NCBI RefSeq assembly: GCF_004101245.1
Contig: NZ_SCIN01000002.1
Span: 248,001 to 312,000 of the forward strand
Length of the DNA: 64,000 nt
DNA from: Sphingomonas sp. UV9
GTDB lineage: Bacteria; Pseudomonadota; Alphaproteobacteria; Sphingomonadales; Sphingomonadaceae
Direction: 5' to 3'
Part shown: positions 27,045 through 35,822 of the stretch, piece after piece
How positions within the stretch are numbered: the first letter of the stretch is position 1
Layout of the letters: each line of letters opens with the position of its first letter
Notes under the pieces: generated by a model
What the model was told of the DNA's origin: nothing
The model's input: the letters and a program-made list of their open reading frames with translations, nothing else
Databases searched by the model: none
Position numbers and translations under genes: made by a program

Positions 27045-28489
27045 GAGCTCTTGTTCCAGGCTGCGATCTGGTTGGTGAGGAATGCCTGGGTCGATTTGTA
27101 CGCGGACACGCGCGCGTTCATGCTCGCATATTGCTGGGTCAGGCGGGTGGTGAGCTGGGCCGACTGGTCGGTCATCTTGTCCTGCTGCTCGGCTACGTCG
27201 GCTTCGGCGGCCGTATACCGTGCGGTCGACGCGCCGAGGCCGGTCAGCGTGTTGGTCGCGCTGTTGGTGAGCGCGCTGAGCGTGCCGGACAGGCCCAGGA
27301 CGTTGGTGGAGGACGGCGCGAACATCGATTCGATCGTGTCGGGATAGGCTGCGAGCTGACGGGCGAGCAGCGCGGTATCGACGCGCAGCGTACCATCGGT
27401 GTTGGTCGCGACGCCGATCTCGGACAGGCTGCGCGGAATGCCTGCGGTCGCGCCGCCGACCAGCGGCTTCGACACCAGCGCCTTCAGCGAGCGGAGCAAG
27501 GCCGTTGCGGCCGGGTCGGCGCGCAGACTGCCGGTGATCGGATCGGTCTGTTCGGCGATCGTCGCCAGCACCTCGTTGAAGGTCGTGACGACATCGTTGA
27601 CCGCCTGGGTCAGCGCGTCGGTTGGCGTACTGCTGGCGAGCGTGATCGGGATCGTCGACACCGCGTTCAGCTGCAGTTTGACGCCGTCGACGAGATCGCT
27701 GACCGTGTTGCTCGGTCGCTCGACGTCGATGCCGTCTACGGTGAGCTGCGCGTTCTGTGCGGTCGACACCAGGCTGGTCTGCGTCGCACCACCGCCGATA
27801 TCGACCGCACCGCTGGCGCCATCGCCCTTCAAGGTGAACGCCTGTGCGGTGCCGGTGCCGCCCTTGACCGACAGATAGGCGCCGCCATTCGCGTCGGTCA
27901 CGACGGAGGCCGTGACCCCGCTCTTCGACGCGTTGATGCCCGCGGCGATCGCATCGATGCTGCCGTCGCCGATATCGATCGGAATTGCCGTGCCCCCGCC
28001 GATCGTCAGGGTCAGCGCGCCGGTATCGAGCGAGGCGCCACGGTTCGCCGCAGGCACCGCAGTCGTGGTGCGTGCCACCTGGGCGGTCGCAAGGCGCGTT
28101 ACGGTGACGCTCGCCGACAGGTTCGACAGTTTTGCGCCCGATATGGCGGTCGCGGATAGGACGGCGTTGTTGGAGCTGCTTGGCTGCGATTGCAGACTGC
28201 CGCTCTTGACCAGATTGGCGAGCGCCGTGGAGAAACCGGTCATCGTGCTCTTGAGCGTACCGACCCCCGAGATCTGCGCGGTGAGGGTATCGGATTTCGC
28301 CTTCAGTGCGGCCGTACGCGCCGCAAACTGGGCTTCGACCAGCGACGTGACCAGGGTGCCGGTGTCGACGCCCGAGCCTGCATTCAGCCCATTGAGCAGC
28401 GCCTGCGTCGCGGCGTTGACCGCGCTTTGCGGGGTGGGCGTGGCCGTGGGTGTCGGCGTGGCCGTCGTGCTCGTCGTCGATGTTACCAT
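27041..28489 (-). CDS. fliD: flagellar filament cap protein FliD (HAP2)
   Basis: 482 residues. A low-complexity Thr/Pro/Ala start leads to the FliD_N domain with GLNAGSGVDTGTLVTSLVEAQF. The C-terminal FliD domain contains ALTNSATNTLTGLGAS and a long coiled coil (AEADVAEQQDKMTDQSAQL) ending in the LTNQIAAWNKS tail. It caps the growing filament and folds flagellin. Upstream 57 bp hold a GC-rich hairpin but no clear sigma-54 or sigma-28 site that I could find. Confidence 0.95.
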   Translation of the reverse strand: MVTSTTSTTATPTPTATPTPQSAVNAATQALLNGLNAGSGVDTGTLVTSLVEAQFAARTAALKAKSDTLTAQISGVGTLKSTMTGFSTALANLVKSGSLQSQPSSSNNAVLSATAISGAKLSNLSASVTVTRLATAQVARTTTAVPAANRGASLDTGALTLTIGGGTAIPIDIGDGSIDAIAAGINASKSGVTASVVTDANGGAYLSVKGGTGTAQAFTLKGDGASGAVDIGGGATQTSLVSTAQNAQLTVDGIDVERPSNTVSDLVDGVKLQLNAVSTIPITLASSTPTDALTQAVNDVVTTFNEVLATIAEQTDPITGSLRADPAATALLRSLKALVSKPLVGGATAGIPRSLSEIGVATNTDGTLRVDTALLARQLAAYPDTIESMFAPSSTNVLGLSGTLSALTNSATNTLTGLGASTARYTAAEADVAEQQDKMTDQSAQLTTRLTQQYASMNARVSAYKSTQAFLTNQIAAWNKSS

Positions 28490-28546
28490 GGCGAAATCCC
28501 TGCACGTGCGCGCTCGTCTGTAAGAACGGCCGCGCGGCCGCGATGT

Positions 28547-29689
28547 TTAGGCGTGTTTGATGCCGTTTTCGTCGAACCGCGCATCCTTCGGCACGGTGAC
28601 GAAGGGTTGCACGCCACCAGCGGTGCCGCCGGCCGCCGCGTTCAGCCCGAACACGAAGGCGAGCACGGTCGCGATCGCCATGTAGAGGTCGTCGCGGACC
28701 TCCTGGTTCTCCTTGCTGGTGTAGTAGACCGCGCGCGCCAGCATCGGATATTCGAGCACCGGCACGCGACCTTCAGCCGCCAGTTCGCGGATCGCCAGCG
28801 CGGTCGCGCCGCGCCCCTTGGCGACCACCACCGGCACCTGATCCTTGCCGCGGTCGTAGCGCAGTGCCACGGCGAAATGCGTCGGGTTGGTCAGCACGAC
28901 ATTCGCCTCCGCGACCGACTTGCGCAGGCCGCCGCTCGCCATCGCCCGCATCTTCGCGCGCATCTGGCCCTTGGCCTCGCCGTTGCCCTCGGTCGACTTG
29001 TGCTCGTCCTTCACCTCCTGCTTCGACATCCGCATCTTGCCCAGGCGGCGGATGATCTGGATCGGCAGGTCGATACCGGCGATCGCGCACAACCCGAACG
29101 CCATCGCGATCAGGATCGCCTTGAACGTGCCGCCGAGCGACGACAGCGCCTGGTTGAGGTCCGCGGAAGAGGCGAGGCCCATCGTCGTGTGCGCCGCGTT
29201 CCACAGCATCCAGCCGCCGATCGTGCCGAGCAGGATCACCTTCAGCAGCGACTTGCCGAGTTCGATCCAGCCGTTCGATCCGAAGATCCGCTTGAGCCCT
29301 GCGGCCGGATCGACCCGGCTGTATTTGGGCGCCATCAGCTTGCCGTTGAAGCCGAGTGAGCCGAGTGCGCCCTGGCTGAGGATCGCGGCGGCGATGGTGA
29401 CGACGAACAGGCTGATCAGCGACGGCGCGAGCTTGCCACCCGCCTCCATCAGCGGCCGCCACGGCGAGAAATCCTCGACATCGGCGTGGGTGAACTGGAA
29501 GCTCGACGCCATCACCTGCTTGCACGCGGTGATCAGCGAGGGGCCGGCGTAAATCAGCCAGCCGACGCCCGCGACCATGCTGAGCGCGGTGGCGAAGTCG
29601 CGCGACTTGAGGATGTCGCCCTTTTCGACCGCATCCTTCTTGCGCTTGGCGGTTGGGGATTCGGTCTTTTCACCCGAATCTTCGGACAT
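28547..29689 (-). CDS. flhB: flagellar type III export protein FlhB
   Basis: 380 residues. The N-terminus EDSGEKTESPTAKRKKDAVEKGDI is the classic FlhB opening, followed by four membrane helices. The cytoplasmic domain has the autocleavage site NPTH at residues 268-271, which switches export from hook to filament substrates. The start ATG overlaps the fliR stop (TGATG). Confidence 0.97.
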   Translation of the reverse strand: MSEDSGEKTESPTAKRKKDAVEKGDILKSRDFATALSMVAGVGWLIYAGPSLITACKQVMASSFQFTHADVEDFSPWRPLMEAGGKLAPSLISLFVVTIAAAILSQGALGSLGFNGKLMAPKYSRVDPAAGLKRIFGSNGWIELGKSLLKVILLGTIGGWMLWNAAHTTMGLASSADLNQALSSLGGTFKAILIAMAFGLCAIAGIDLPIQIIRRLGKMRMSKQEVKDEHKSTEGNGEAKGQMRAKMRAMASGGLRKSVAEANVVLTNPTHFAVALRYDRGKDQVPVVVAKGRGATALAIRELAAEGRVPVLEYPMLARAVYYTSKENQEVRDDLYMAIATVLAFVFGLNAAAGGTAGGVQPFVTVPKDARFDENGIKHA

Positions 29690-30462
29690 CAGCCGAGCAC
29701 CAGATTGTCGGCGGCGGCGAGGCCTTCGCGGACGATGACGAGCATGTAGTCGCCCATCGTCGGGAACGCGATCGCCAGCGTGACGACGCCGACCGCGAGG
29801 CTGGCGGGCAGGCCGACCGCGAACAGGTTGAGCGAGGGCGCGGCGCGGCTGAGCATGCCGACGACGATGTTGAGGCACAGCAGCAGGAAGCCGACCGGCA
29901 GCGCGAGCAACAGTCCCGCGAGAAACGCATAGCCGCCGAAGAACGCGATCGCCTTCAACCGCTCGACACCGATCCACGCGGCGCCGGGGGGGAGCACGTC
30001 ATAGCTCCTGACGATCAGGTCGATCAGGATCAGATGGCCGTCGACCGACAGGAACAGCAGGGTCAGCATGATCGAGAAGAACTGGCCGAGGGCTGGCGAC
30101 GATTTGCCGTTCTGCGGGTCGATCGAGGAGGCGAAGCCGAGCCCCATCGCGCCGCCGATGACTTCGGCCGCGATCATCGGCGCGGCGAACGCGATCTGGA
30201 GCACGAAGCCGAGTGCGAGCCCGACCAGCGCCTCGGCGGCGGCCGACAGCATCGTCGAGACCGAGAAGATGGTGTCCGGGGGCGTGATCGGGTGGATTGC
30301 GAGCACGAGGAAGGCGATCGCGCCCGACAGCGTGACGCGCACGGTGACCGGCACCGAGACGTTGCCGAACACGGGCGCGGCGATGAATGTCGCGCCGATC
30401 CGGATCATCACGAAGAAGAGCGCCCACAGCTGGGGCTCGATGCTGAGTCCGAAGCCTAACAT
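29689..30462 (-). CDS. fliR: flagellar export gate protein FliR
   Basis: 257 residues with about six membrane helices. MLGFGLSIEPQLWALFFVMIR at the start and PVFGNVSVPVTVRVTLSGAIAF are typical of FliR. I begin at ATG 30462; the frame runs further upstream, but that part is made of the palindromic repeat at 30503-30636. It forms the export gate with FliP and FliQ and is coupled to flhB. Confidence 0.93.
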   Translation of the reverse strand: MLGFGLSIEPQLWALFFVMIRIGATFIAAPVFGNVSVPVTVRVTLSGAIAFLVLAIHPITPPDTIFSVSTMLSAAAEALVGLALGFVLQIAFAAPMIAAEVIGGAMGLGFASSIDPQNGKSSPALGQFFSIMLTLLFLSVDGHLILIDLIVRSYDVLPPGAAWIGVERLKAIAFFGGYAFLAGLLLALPVGFLLLCLNIVVGMLSRAAPSLNLFAVGLPASLAVGVVTLAIAFPTMGDYMLVIVREGLAAADNLVLG

Positions 30463-30502
30463 GGCGCAGACCGCGAGAGCGCGCACGCTGCGCGCCACGT
30501 GG

Positions 30503-30636
30503 GCAAGCCCGGCCGGCCTCGGCACAGCCGAGGACCGACGACGCGGCTTTGCCGCGGCGCCGCGCTCGAGCCATGCGCCCCGCCGCGGCGAAGCCGCGTC
30601 GTCGGACGGGGGCTGCGCCCCGCCGGCCGGGCTTGC
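30503..30636. repeat. large nested palindrome separating fliQ from fliR
   Basis: Outer arms GCAAGCCCGGCCGGC and GCCGGCCGGGCTTGC are exact inverted repeats. Inner arms CCGACGACGCGGCTTTGCCG and CGGCGAAGCCGCGTCGTCGG pair almost completely. The element occupies most of a 211-bp gap inside an otherwise tightly packed operon. In the RNA it would form a very stable long hairpin between fliQ and fliR. Confidence 0.85.
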
Positions 30637-30673
30637 GCCGGGCGCGCGGGCGTGGCCGCGCTGGCGCTGCGCC

Positions 30674-30943
30674 TCACTTCACCAGATCCGGGATGCGCTC
30701 GAAGATTCCGATCGTGAAATCGCTCAGCAGTCCCAAAATCAGGCTCCCGAAGATCAGGATCGACACTGCGACCACGACCAGCTTCGGCACGAACGACAGC
30801 GTCTGCTCATTGATCGACGTCGCCGCCTGGATCATCCCGAGGATCAGCCCGGCCAGCAGCGCCGGGATCAGGATCGGTGCGCTGGCGAGCGCCAGCACCC
30901 ACATCGTCTGGTTGGCGACGGTCAGGAAATATTGCGCGTCCAT
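30674..30943 (-). CDS. fliQ: flagellar export gate protein FliQ
   Basis: 89 residues, the standard length, with two membrane helices. LILGMIQAATSINEQTLSF between the helices is the FliQ hallmark. It starts 4 bp after fliP. It assembles with FliP and FliR into the export channel. The repeat-filled gap behind it is the only long spacer in this operon. Confidence 0.96.
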   Translation of the reverse strand: MDAQYFLTVANQTMWVLALASAPILIPALLAGLILGMIQAATSINEQTLSFVPKLVVVAVSILIFGSLILGLLSDFTIGIFERIPDLVK

Positions 30944-30947
30944 CCGC

Positions 30948-31898
30948 TCAGGTCGCGAACGAGTTGGCGAGGCTGCCCATCGTCAGAGCCCAGCCGTCGA
31001 CCAGCACGAACAGGAGGAGCTTGAACGGCATCGAGATGATCGTCGGGCTGAGCATCGCCATGCCGAGCGACATCAGCACGGTCGCCACGACGAGGTCGAT
31101 GACGATGAAGGGGAGGAAGATCAGGAATCCGATCTGGAACGCGGTCTTGAGTTCCGAGGTCACGAACGCGGGGAGCAACACCGAGAAGGGAATGTCGAGC
31201 GACGACGCGTAGGGGCCGGACTTGGCCATCTGCGCGAACATCGTGACGTCCTTGACGCGCGTCTGCTTGACCATGAACGCATGAAGGGGGACGCCAGCCG
31301 TCGTAATCATCTGCGTGCCGGCCAGCTGGCCTGCGGCATAGGGCTGGATCGCGGTCGTGTTGATCTGGTTGATCGTCGGCGCCATGATGAAGAAACTGAG
31401 GAATAGCGACAACCCGAGCAGTACCTGGTTGGGCGGCGTCTGCTGAAGCCCGAGCGCCTGGCGCAGGATCGCGAGCACGATGATGATCCGCGTGAAGCTG
31501 GTCATCATCAGCAGGATGCCCGGCAGGATCGTGAGCAGCCCCATGATGATGAGGACTTGCAACGAGAGCGACAGCGAGCCGCTCTGGCCGGTGTTACCCG
31601 CGGCCTGGCCGCCGAGCTGGCCGAGCGCACGATCGACGGCGTCGCCGACGGCGGGCGGGGTCGGGGCGGGGAGGCCTTGCGCGAACGCCGGCATCGCGAG
31701 GAACAGCGCCAGGAGGAGGGCAAGCCCTATCCACACCAAGCTGTTTCCCCGCGAACGCGGGGATCCAGGGTTATGGAGCGCTACGATCTTGGCTCCTGGA
31801 TTCCCGCGTTCGCGGGAAAACGTAGAGCGCTTCGGCGCGGTAAACAGGGCAGGACCCGAGCCCTTGCGGGTCACCGTCGGACGAGCAACAGCGCTCAT
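30948..31898 (-). CDS. fliP: flagellar export gate protein FliP with a repeat-encoded N-terminal insert
   Basis: 316 residues from ATG 31898, which overlaps the fliO stop (ATGA). The conserved part is intact: LLTILPGILLMMTSFTRIII, LRQALGLQQTPPNQVL and FPFKLLLFVLVDGW-like text near the end. The signal peptide (LVWIGLALLLALFLAMPAFA) begins only near residue 52. Before it, about 27 residues (residues 26-52) are encoded by a perfect-looking palindromic repeat at 31743-31821. FliP normally has a signal peptide right at its start, so this is an N-terminal extension. Confidence 0.93.
   Translation of the reverse strand: MSAVARPTVTRKGSGPALFTAPKRSTFSRERGNPGAKIVALHNPGSPRSRGNSLVWIGLALLLALFLAMPAFAQGLPAPTPPAVGDAVDRALGQLGGQAAGNTGQSGSLSLSLQVLIIMGLLTILPGILLMMTSFTRIIIVLAILRQALGLQQTPPNQVLLGLSLFLSFFIMAPTINQINTTAIQPYAAGQLAGTQMITTAGVPLHAFMVKQTRVKDVTMFAQMAKSGPYASSLDIPFSVLLPAFVTSELKTAFQIGFLIFLPFIVIDLVVATVLMSLGMAMLSPTIISMPFKLLLFVLVDGWALTMGSLANSFAT
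31743..31821. repeat. palindromic repeat inserted in frame in fliP
   Basis: Two 27-bp arms (31743-31769 and 31795-31821) are inverted copies with 25 of 27 matches, separated by 25 bp. Each arm itself holds the small palindrome CCCGCGAACGCGGG. Related palindromes lie at 49099-49196 and 51851-51903 in non-coding DNA. Here the whole element is read through without a stop in the fliP frame. Confidence 0.9.
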
Positions 31899-32149
31899 GC
31901 GTCGACCTTGTCGATCAGGTGCACGCCGCCGCGGCCGACCGAGACGAGCAGCCGGCGGCCCTCGAAGTCGATCACCGCGAGGCGCAGGCCCGGCGAGATC
32001 ATCATCGTTTCCTTGACGCCGATCAGCCGCGTCGAGGGCTTGCCCGGGATCCGGCTCTCGAACTTGCGCCACAGATACAGGCAGCCGAACATCAGCCCGC
32101 AGACCAGCGGGAGCAGCACGACGAGCTTCAGGATATAGGTCCAGAGCAT
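31895..32149 (-). CDS. fliO: flagellar export protein FliO
   Basis: 84 residues: one N-terminal membrane helix (YILKLVVLLPLVCGLMFGCL) and a small cytoplasmic domain with RLIGVKETMMISPGLRLAVIDFEGRRLLV, the FliO pattern. It helps assemble FliP in the export gate. It is coupled to fliP and starts 5 bp after fliN. Confidence 0.9.
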   Translation of the reverse strand: MLWTYILKLVVLLPLVCGLMFGCLYLWRKFESRIPGKPSTRLIGVKETMMISPGLRLAVIDFEGRRLLVSVGRGGVHLIDKVDA

Positions 32150-32154
32150 CGGGT

Positions 32155-32457
32155 TCAGCCGCGCCCGACGAGAGATTTGTCGGGCGAGACGAGCTCGGTC
32201 ATCCGCACGCCGAAGCGTTCGCCGACCGTGACGACTTCGCCGCGACCGATCAGGGTGCCGTTGACGAACACGTCGAGCAGTTCGTTGGCCTGGCGATCGA
32301 GTTCGATGACGCTGGATTCGCCGAGCGCGAGCAGTTCGCGCAACGTCAGGCTGGTCGAGCCGATCTCAACGGTCAGCTTGACGTCGACATCCTGGAGCAG
32401 CCGGAAATTGGCGGCCACCGCGGCGTCTACCGGAAACCCGCCGGTCATGTCGTTCAT
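32155..32457 (-). CDS. fliN: flagellar motor switch protein FliN
   Basis: 100 residues, essentially only the SpoA (surface presentation of antigens) domain. LLQDVDVKLTVEIGSTSLTL and LLDVFVNGTLIGRGEVVTVGERFGVRMTEL are clear FliN signatures. The variable N-terminal region of enterobacterial FliN is shortened. Its ATG overlaps the fliM stop. It forms the lower C-ring with FliM. Confidence 0.96.
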   Translation of the reverse strand: MNDMTGGFPVDAAVAANFRLLQDVDVKLTVEIGSTSLTLRELLALGESSVIELDRQANELLDVFVNGTLIGRGEVVTVGERFGVRMTELVSPDKSLVGRG

Positions 32458-33416
32458 GCTGCAAATCCTTCGTCGAAACGGGTAATCGAGGTAAGCTGGA
32501 TGGCCGCGAAGCCATTGGAGGTTCCGACCGTGCCGCAGCCGAGCCGGTTGTTGCCGACCATCACCGGCACGTCGCCCGAGATGGTGATCGGGATCACGTC
32601 GCCGGGCTTCAGGTCCATCAACATGGTCAGCTTGACGACCGGCTCGGCGAGCACCGAGCGGATCGGGAAGCGCACGTTCATCGCCGCGCGGGTCAGCTCG
32701 TTGCGCCACGCCGGATCGGGCTCGGCCGACTTGCCGACGACCTTGGCGGTGAGCGAGGGCGCATGCGGTTTCAGCGCGGAGACGGGGTAGACGAGGTCGA
32801 GGAACACCGGCTTTGCAGAGCCCGCCGAGATTCCGAAGCGCGTGACGATCATCGCGTCCTCGCCATCGAGATCGGCGATCATCGCCGGGTTCACCTCGAC
32901 GCGCGTCGGCTGGAAATCGAACCGCGCCATCGGCTCCCACGCGGTCTTGAGCGGGGTCGCGATCATCTGGCCGATCCGCGCGACCATCGCCTCGGCGGCG
33001 GGCGAGAACTCGCTCGGCAGCGTATGCGGTGCGGCACCGGTGCCGCCGAAGAACATGTCGAGCATTTCGAGCACGAACTTGCCGTCCATGATGCACAGCG
33101 CCTGCGCCATCCCCGGCGTCATGACCAGCGGCAGCCACGCGGTCAGCGCATCGCTGCGTTCCGCGCGGTAGTCGGTGAAGCGCTGGACGACCAAAGGCTC
33201 CGCCCAGCAGCGGACCTCCTGACGCAGCAGCGGCTCGAACACGCCGCGCAAACCGCGCGCGAACCGCGCGGAGAGATGCTGCAACGAATGCAGGTCGCCG
33301 AACGGATTGAGCTTGGCCCCGCCGAGCATACCCTGATGCAGCACGCCGCCCTGGGGGGCGGTGGAGCGATCCCGGTCGCGCCGTTCGCGCGTCTTTGCTG
33401 AGCCCTCGTTAACCAT
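32454..33416 (-). CDS. fliM: flagellar motor switch protein FliM lacking the usual CheY-binding N-terminus
   Basis: 320 residues. The middle domain (GMAQALCIMDGKFVLEMLDMFFGGTG) and the C-terminal SpoA domain (LKPGDVIPITISGDVPVMVGNNRLGCGTVG) are well conserved. The N-terminus (MVNEGSAKTRERRDRDRSTA) has no LSQxEIDALL motif, the short helix to which phosphorylated CheY binds in most FliM proteins. The start has no clear alternative upstream, since fliL ends 3 bp before it. Confidence 0.94.
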   Translation of the reverse strand: MVNEGSAKTRERRDRDRSTAPQGGVLHQGMLGGAKLNPFGDLHSLQHLSARFARGLRGVFEPLLRQEVRCWAEPLVVQRFTDYRAERSDALTAWLPLVMTPGMAQALCIMDGKFVLEMLDMFFGGTGAAPHTLPSEFSPAAEAMVARIGQMIATPLKTAWEPMARFDFQPTRVEVNPAMIADLDGEDAMIVTRFGISAGSAKPVFLDLVYPVSALKPHAPSLTAKVVGKSAEPDPAWRNELTRAAMNVRFPIRSVLAEPVVKLTMLMDLKPGDVIPITISGDVPVMVGNNRLGCGTVGTSNGFAAIQLTSITRFDEGFAA

Positions 33417-33419
33417 GCC

Positions 33420-34040
33420 TCACTGAACGACGAAACTGGTAAAGTAAACGTTACCGATGCCGCCGAATCCTTCCTTCTGCTTGAGCGTATCGTTGATCGC
33501 CTTGGCCAGTCTGACCTGCAATTGGCGCTTGCCGTCGCTGCTCATCACCTGCTCCTCGGTGGTGTCGCCGAGCGCCATCAGGATCGCCGAACGGACCGCG
33601 ATATCATTGGTCTTGAGGTTGGTGATGACGGTGTCGTCGTACGGCGTCGCGACCGCGATCCCGACCTGGACGAAGTGCGCCGAGTCCTGGAGATTGGAGG
33701 TGAATTCCTTCTCCATCGGGTAATAGGTCGAGGCATATTTATCGCCGCCCTCTCCTGCGGGGGGCTTCATCCCGTGGTTTTCGGGTGCGGCCTCGTCGCC
33801 GCCATGACCGCCGCCTTCGCCTTCGGTCGGATGCTTCTGCTCGCTCTTGGGGACGAGCTTGGGCTTGCCGTCGTCGACCGCGGCGTGGCCACCGCCGAGC
33901 AGCCCGGCGTTGCTGGCATAGACGCCCGCGCCGACGCCGCCACCGACCAGGACCAGCAGCGCAACGCCGCCGATCAGGATCTTCTTTATCTTGCCCTTTT
34001 TCTTGGGCGCTGCGTCCGCAGTCTCTTTCTTGTCGGCCAT
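33420..34040 (-). CDS. fliL: flagellar basal body-associated protein FliL
   Basis: 206 residues. A charged cytoplasmic N-terminus (KKETADAAPKKKGKIKK) precedes one membrane helix and a Gly/His/Glu-rich linker. The FliL domain shows YYPMEKEFTSNLQDSAHFVQVGIAVAT and ends KEGFGGIGNVYFTSFVVQ, both typical. It sits next to the stator ring and affects torque. First gene of the fliL-fliM-fliN-fliO-fliP series. Confidence 0.94.
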   Translation of the reverse strand: MADKKETADAAPKKKGKIKKILIGGVALLVLVGGGVGAGVYASNAGLLGGGHAAVDDGKPKLVPKSEQKHPTEGEGGGHGGDEAAPENHGMKPPAGEGGDKYASTYYPMEKEFTSNLQDSAHFVQVGIAVATPYDDTVITNLKTNDIAVRSAILMALGDTTEEQVMSSDGKRQLQVRLAKAINDTLKQKEGFGGIGNVYFTSFVVQ

Positions 34041-34056
34041 GTCGGGGTCCTTCGGG

Positions 34057-35775
34057 TCAAGCGATTCGGGTGTCTTCGGTGGCGTCCGCGGTTACGGACG
34101 TCGATGGAGCGGGGGCACGGGCGGTCGACTGCGCGCGTTGCTGGCCGGAGCTGGCATTGCTGCCGGCCTGGTCTGCGCCGGCCTGGAGCGCGCCTTGACC
34201 GAGCTTCAGTCCGCGCGCTTCGGCGAGTTCGGCGAGCCTGGGTTGCGCGTCGGCCAGCAGCGTCCGCGTCGCGCTCTGCTCGGCGTTGAAATGGACGTGG
34301 ACGGTATCGCCGTCTTTCCGCACGGATACGTCGATCGCGCCGAGCGCGTCGGGGATCAGGCGGATCCGCGTGTCGGTCGCATCGGCGGCGTCACGCAGGA
34401 TCTCGATCCGTTCGATCATCGCATGCGGCCAGCGCTCCTGCCGCATGTCGAGTGGGGCGTGCTGGGCGTCGAAGGTTCTGATCGTCTCGGTGGATGTGGG
34501 GGCGCTCACTGGGGTTGATAGAGCGGCCTGATCAGGGATGTCGCGGTCTTCGCGTGCCTTGGTGGCGGCCTGGATCGCCGCGCCGAACACCTGGCTGGCC
34601 GAGGCGACCGTACCGGGCTCCGGCTGGACGGGTTCGGGCCGGGCGAGCGCAAGCGCGACCGGGGTCGTCGCGTCGGTGGCGACCCAGCGCGGCGTTGCGA
34701 TCGTAGCGATGTCGGTAGTGGGCGGTCCGTCTGCCACCGGGCCCGACGTTGGCGGTGGCGATATTGAAACCTGTTCGCCCATGGGCTTCGGTGCGATCGG
34801 AACGGCCGCTGCAAGAGCCGCGATCTGCAACGGCGGGATCGCAACGGGCGCGGTGGAGGCCAGGGGCGCGATCGGTGCGGCTTGGCCGGGTACGAGCTGA
34901 CTGGGCTCCACCACGCCCGGCATCCGACGCGCCGCTGCGGAGGTTAGGGCGGTGGTCTTGAATTGTGAGGTGGGGCTTGTCGGTTCCGCGAGCGCAGCGA
35001 TCGGCGCATCGCGCGGTTGCCGTGGAACCGGGGCGATCTGCGTCGTGTCGCTTGGCACGATTTGCGGCTCAACTGCCGCGAGAGGCTTTGCGGCCGCGAC
35101 AGTCTTGCCGGCCGGTTTTGCGCTATCGATGGTCGATGCGGCCGGTGCGACGACGACCTCGTCCAACGGCGTCTTGGTGCCCTCCGGCAATGGCGGCGGG
35201 ATGGTTGGCTGCGGCACGCGCAGCATTTCGGCGAGCGTCACGACGACAGGCGGGTCGATCGCGTGCGGATCGGTCGCGGCCGGCTGATCGGTGGGCGTTG
35301 CGTCGGACGCGTCATCCGACGGCGTCGCTGGCGCGTCATCCTTGGCTTTGCCGGCGCGGGGCGACACGGCGAACGACGCGGGCCGCGCTACCGTGGCGGA
35401 TGCACGCGCGGCGACCGTGGGGTTGGCGCTGACGTCCGGCACCGGAGTCTCAGCCTTTGGCTGGGTCGGACGCAATGGTGTGGGCGAGGTCGCGAGCTGC
35501 TCGGGCAGGAGGGTTGCTAGCGCCGGGATGATCACCGGCGCGGCATCGGGCACAACCACAGTCGGCAAGGTGTTGCCGGTTGCGGCGACGTCCTGCCGGA
35601 GGATCGTGTCGGGCGCGGTTGCCGGGAGTGTCGGTGTCGGCGCGCCCTCGGCGGCGGCATCGTCGTTGGCCTGCGCGAAGGAGCCCGCGAAATCGCCTTT
35701 CGCCCGCACGTTCGGCCCGGCAGTCGACCGCGTCAAGGTCGGCAGAAGGGCAGCAAGGGACGCGGTCGGGATCAT
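34057..35775 (-). CDS. fliK: flagellar hook-length control protein FliK
   Basis: About 572 residues, rich in Ala, Pro, Thr and Val, as usual for the extended molecular ruler. The C-terminal domain RIRLIPDALGAIDVSVRKDGDTVHVHFNAEQ is the conserved FliK switch region that contacts FlhB. The start is set at MIPTASLAALLPTL, 40 bases after the predicted start site of a sigma-54 promoter in the end of fliJ. It measures hook length and triggers the substrate switch. Confidence 0.9.
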   Translation of the reverse strand: MIPTASLAALLPTLTRSTAGPNVRAKGDFAGSFAQANDDAAAEGAPTPTLPATAPDTILRQDVAATGNTLPTVVVPDAAPVIIPALATLLPEQLATSPTPLRPTQPKAETPVPDVSANPTVAARASATVARPASFAVSPRAGKAKDDAPATPSDDASDATPTDQPAATDPHAIDPPVVVTLAEMLRVPQPTIPPPLPEGTKTPLDEVVVAPAASTIDSAKPAGKTVAAAKPLAAVEPQIVPSDTTQIAPVPRQPRDAPIAALAEPTSPTSQFKTTALTSAAARRMPGVVEPSQLVPGQAAPIAPLASTAPVAIPPLQIAALAAAVPIAPKPMGEQVSISPPPTSGPVADGPPTTDIATIATPRWVATDATTPVALALARPEPVQPEPGTVASASQVFGAAIQAATKAREDRDIPDQAALSTPVSAPTSTETIRTFDAQHAPLDMRQERWPHAMIERIEILRDAADATDTRIRLIPDALGAIDVSVRKDGDTVHVHFNAEQSATRTLLADAQPRLAELAEARGLKLGQGALQAGADQAGSNASSGQQRAQSTARAPAPSTSVTADATEDTRIA

Positions 35776-35822
35776 GCAGGATACTCGTTCGGGGCGTCGG
35801 CGCACGGCCGCTCCGCTACCGC

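Noticed and set aside
28490..28546. The gap before fliD searched for sigma-54 and sigma-28 sites.
   Set aside because: Only a GC-rich hairpin (GGCCGCGCGGCC) is visible; no promoter with acceptable spacing was found.
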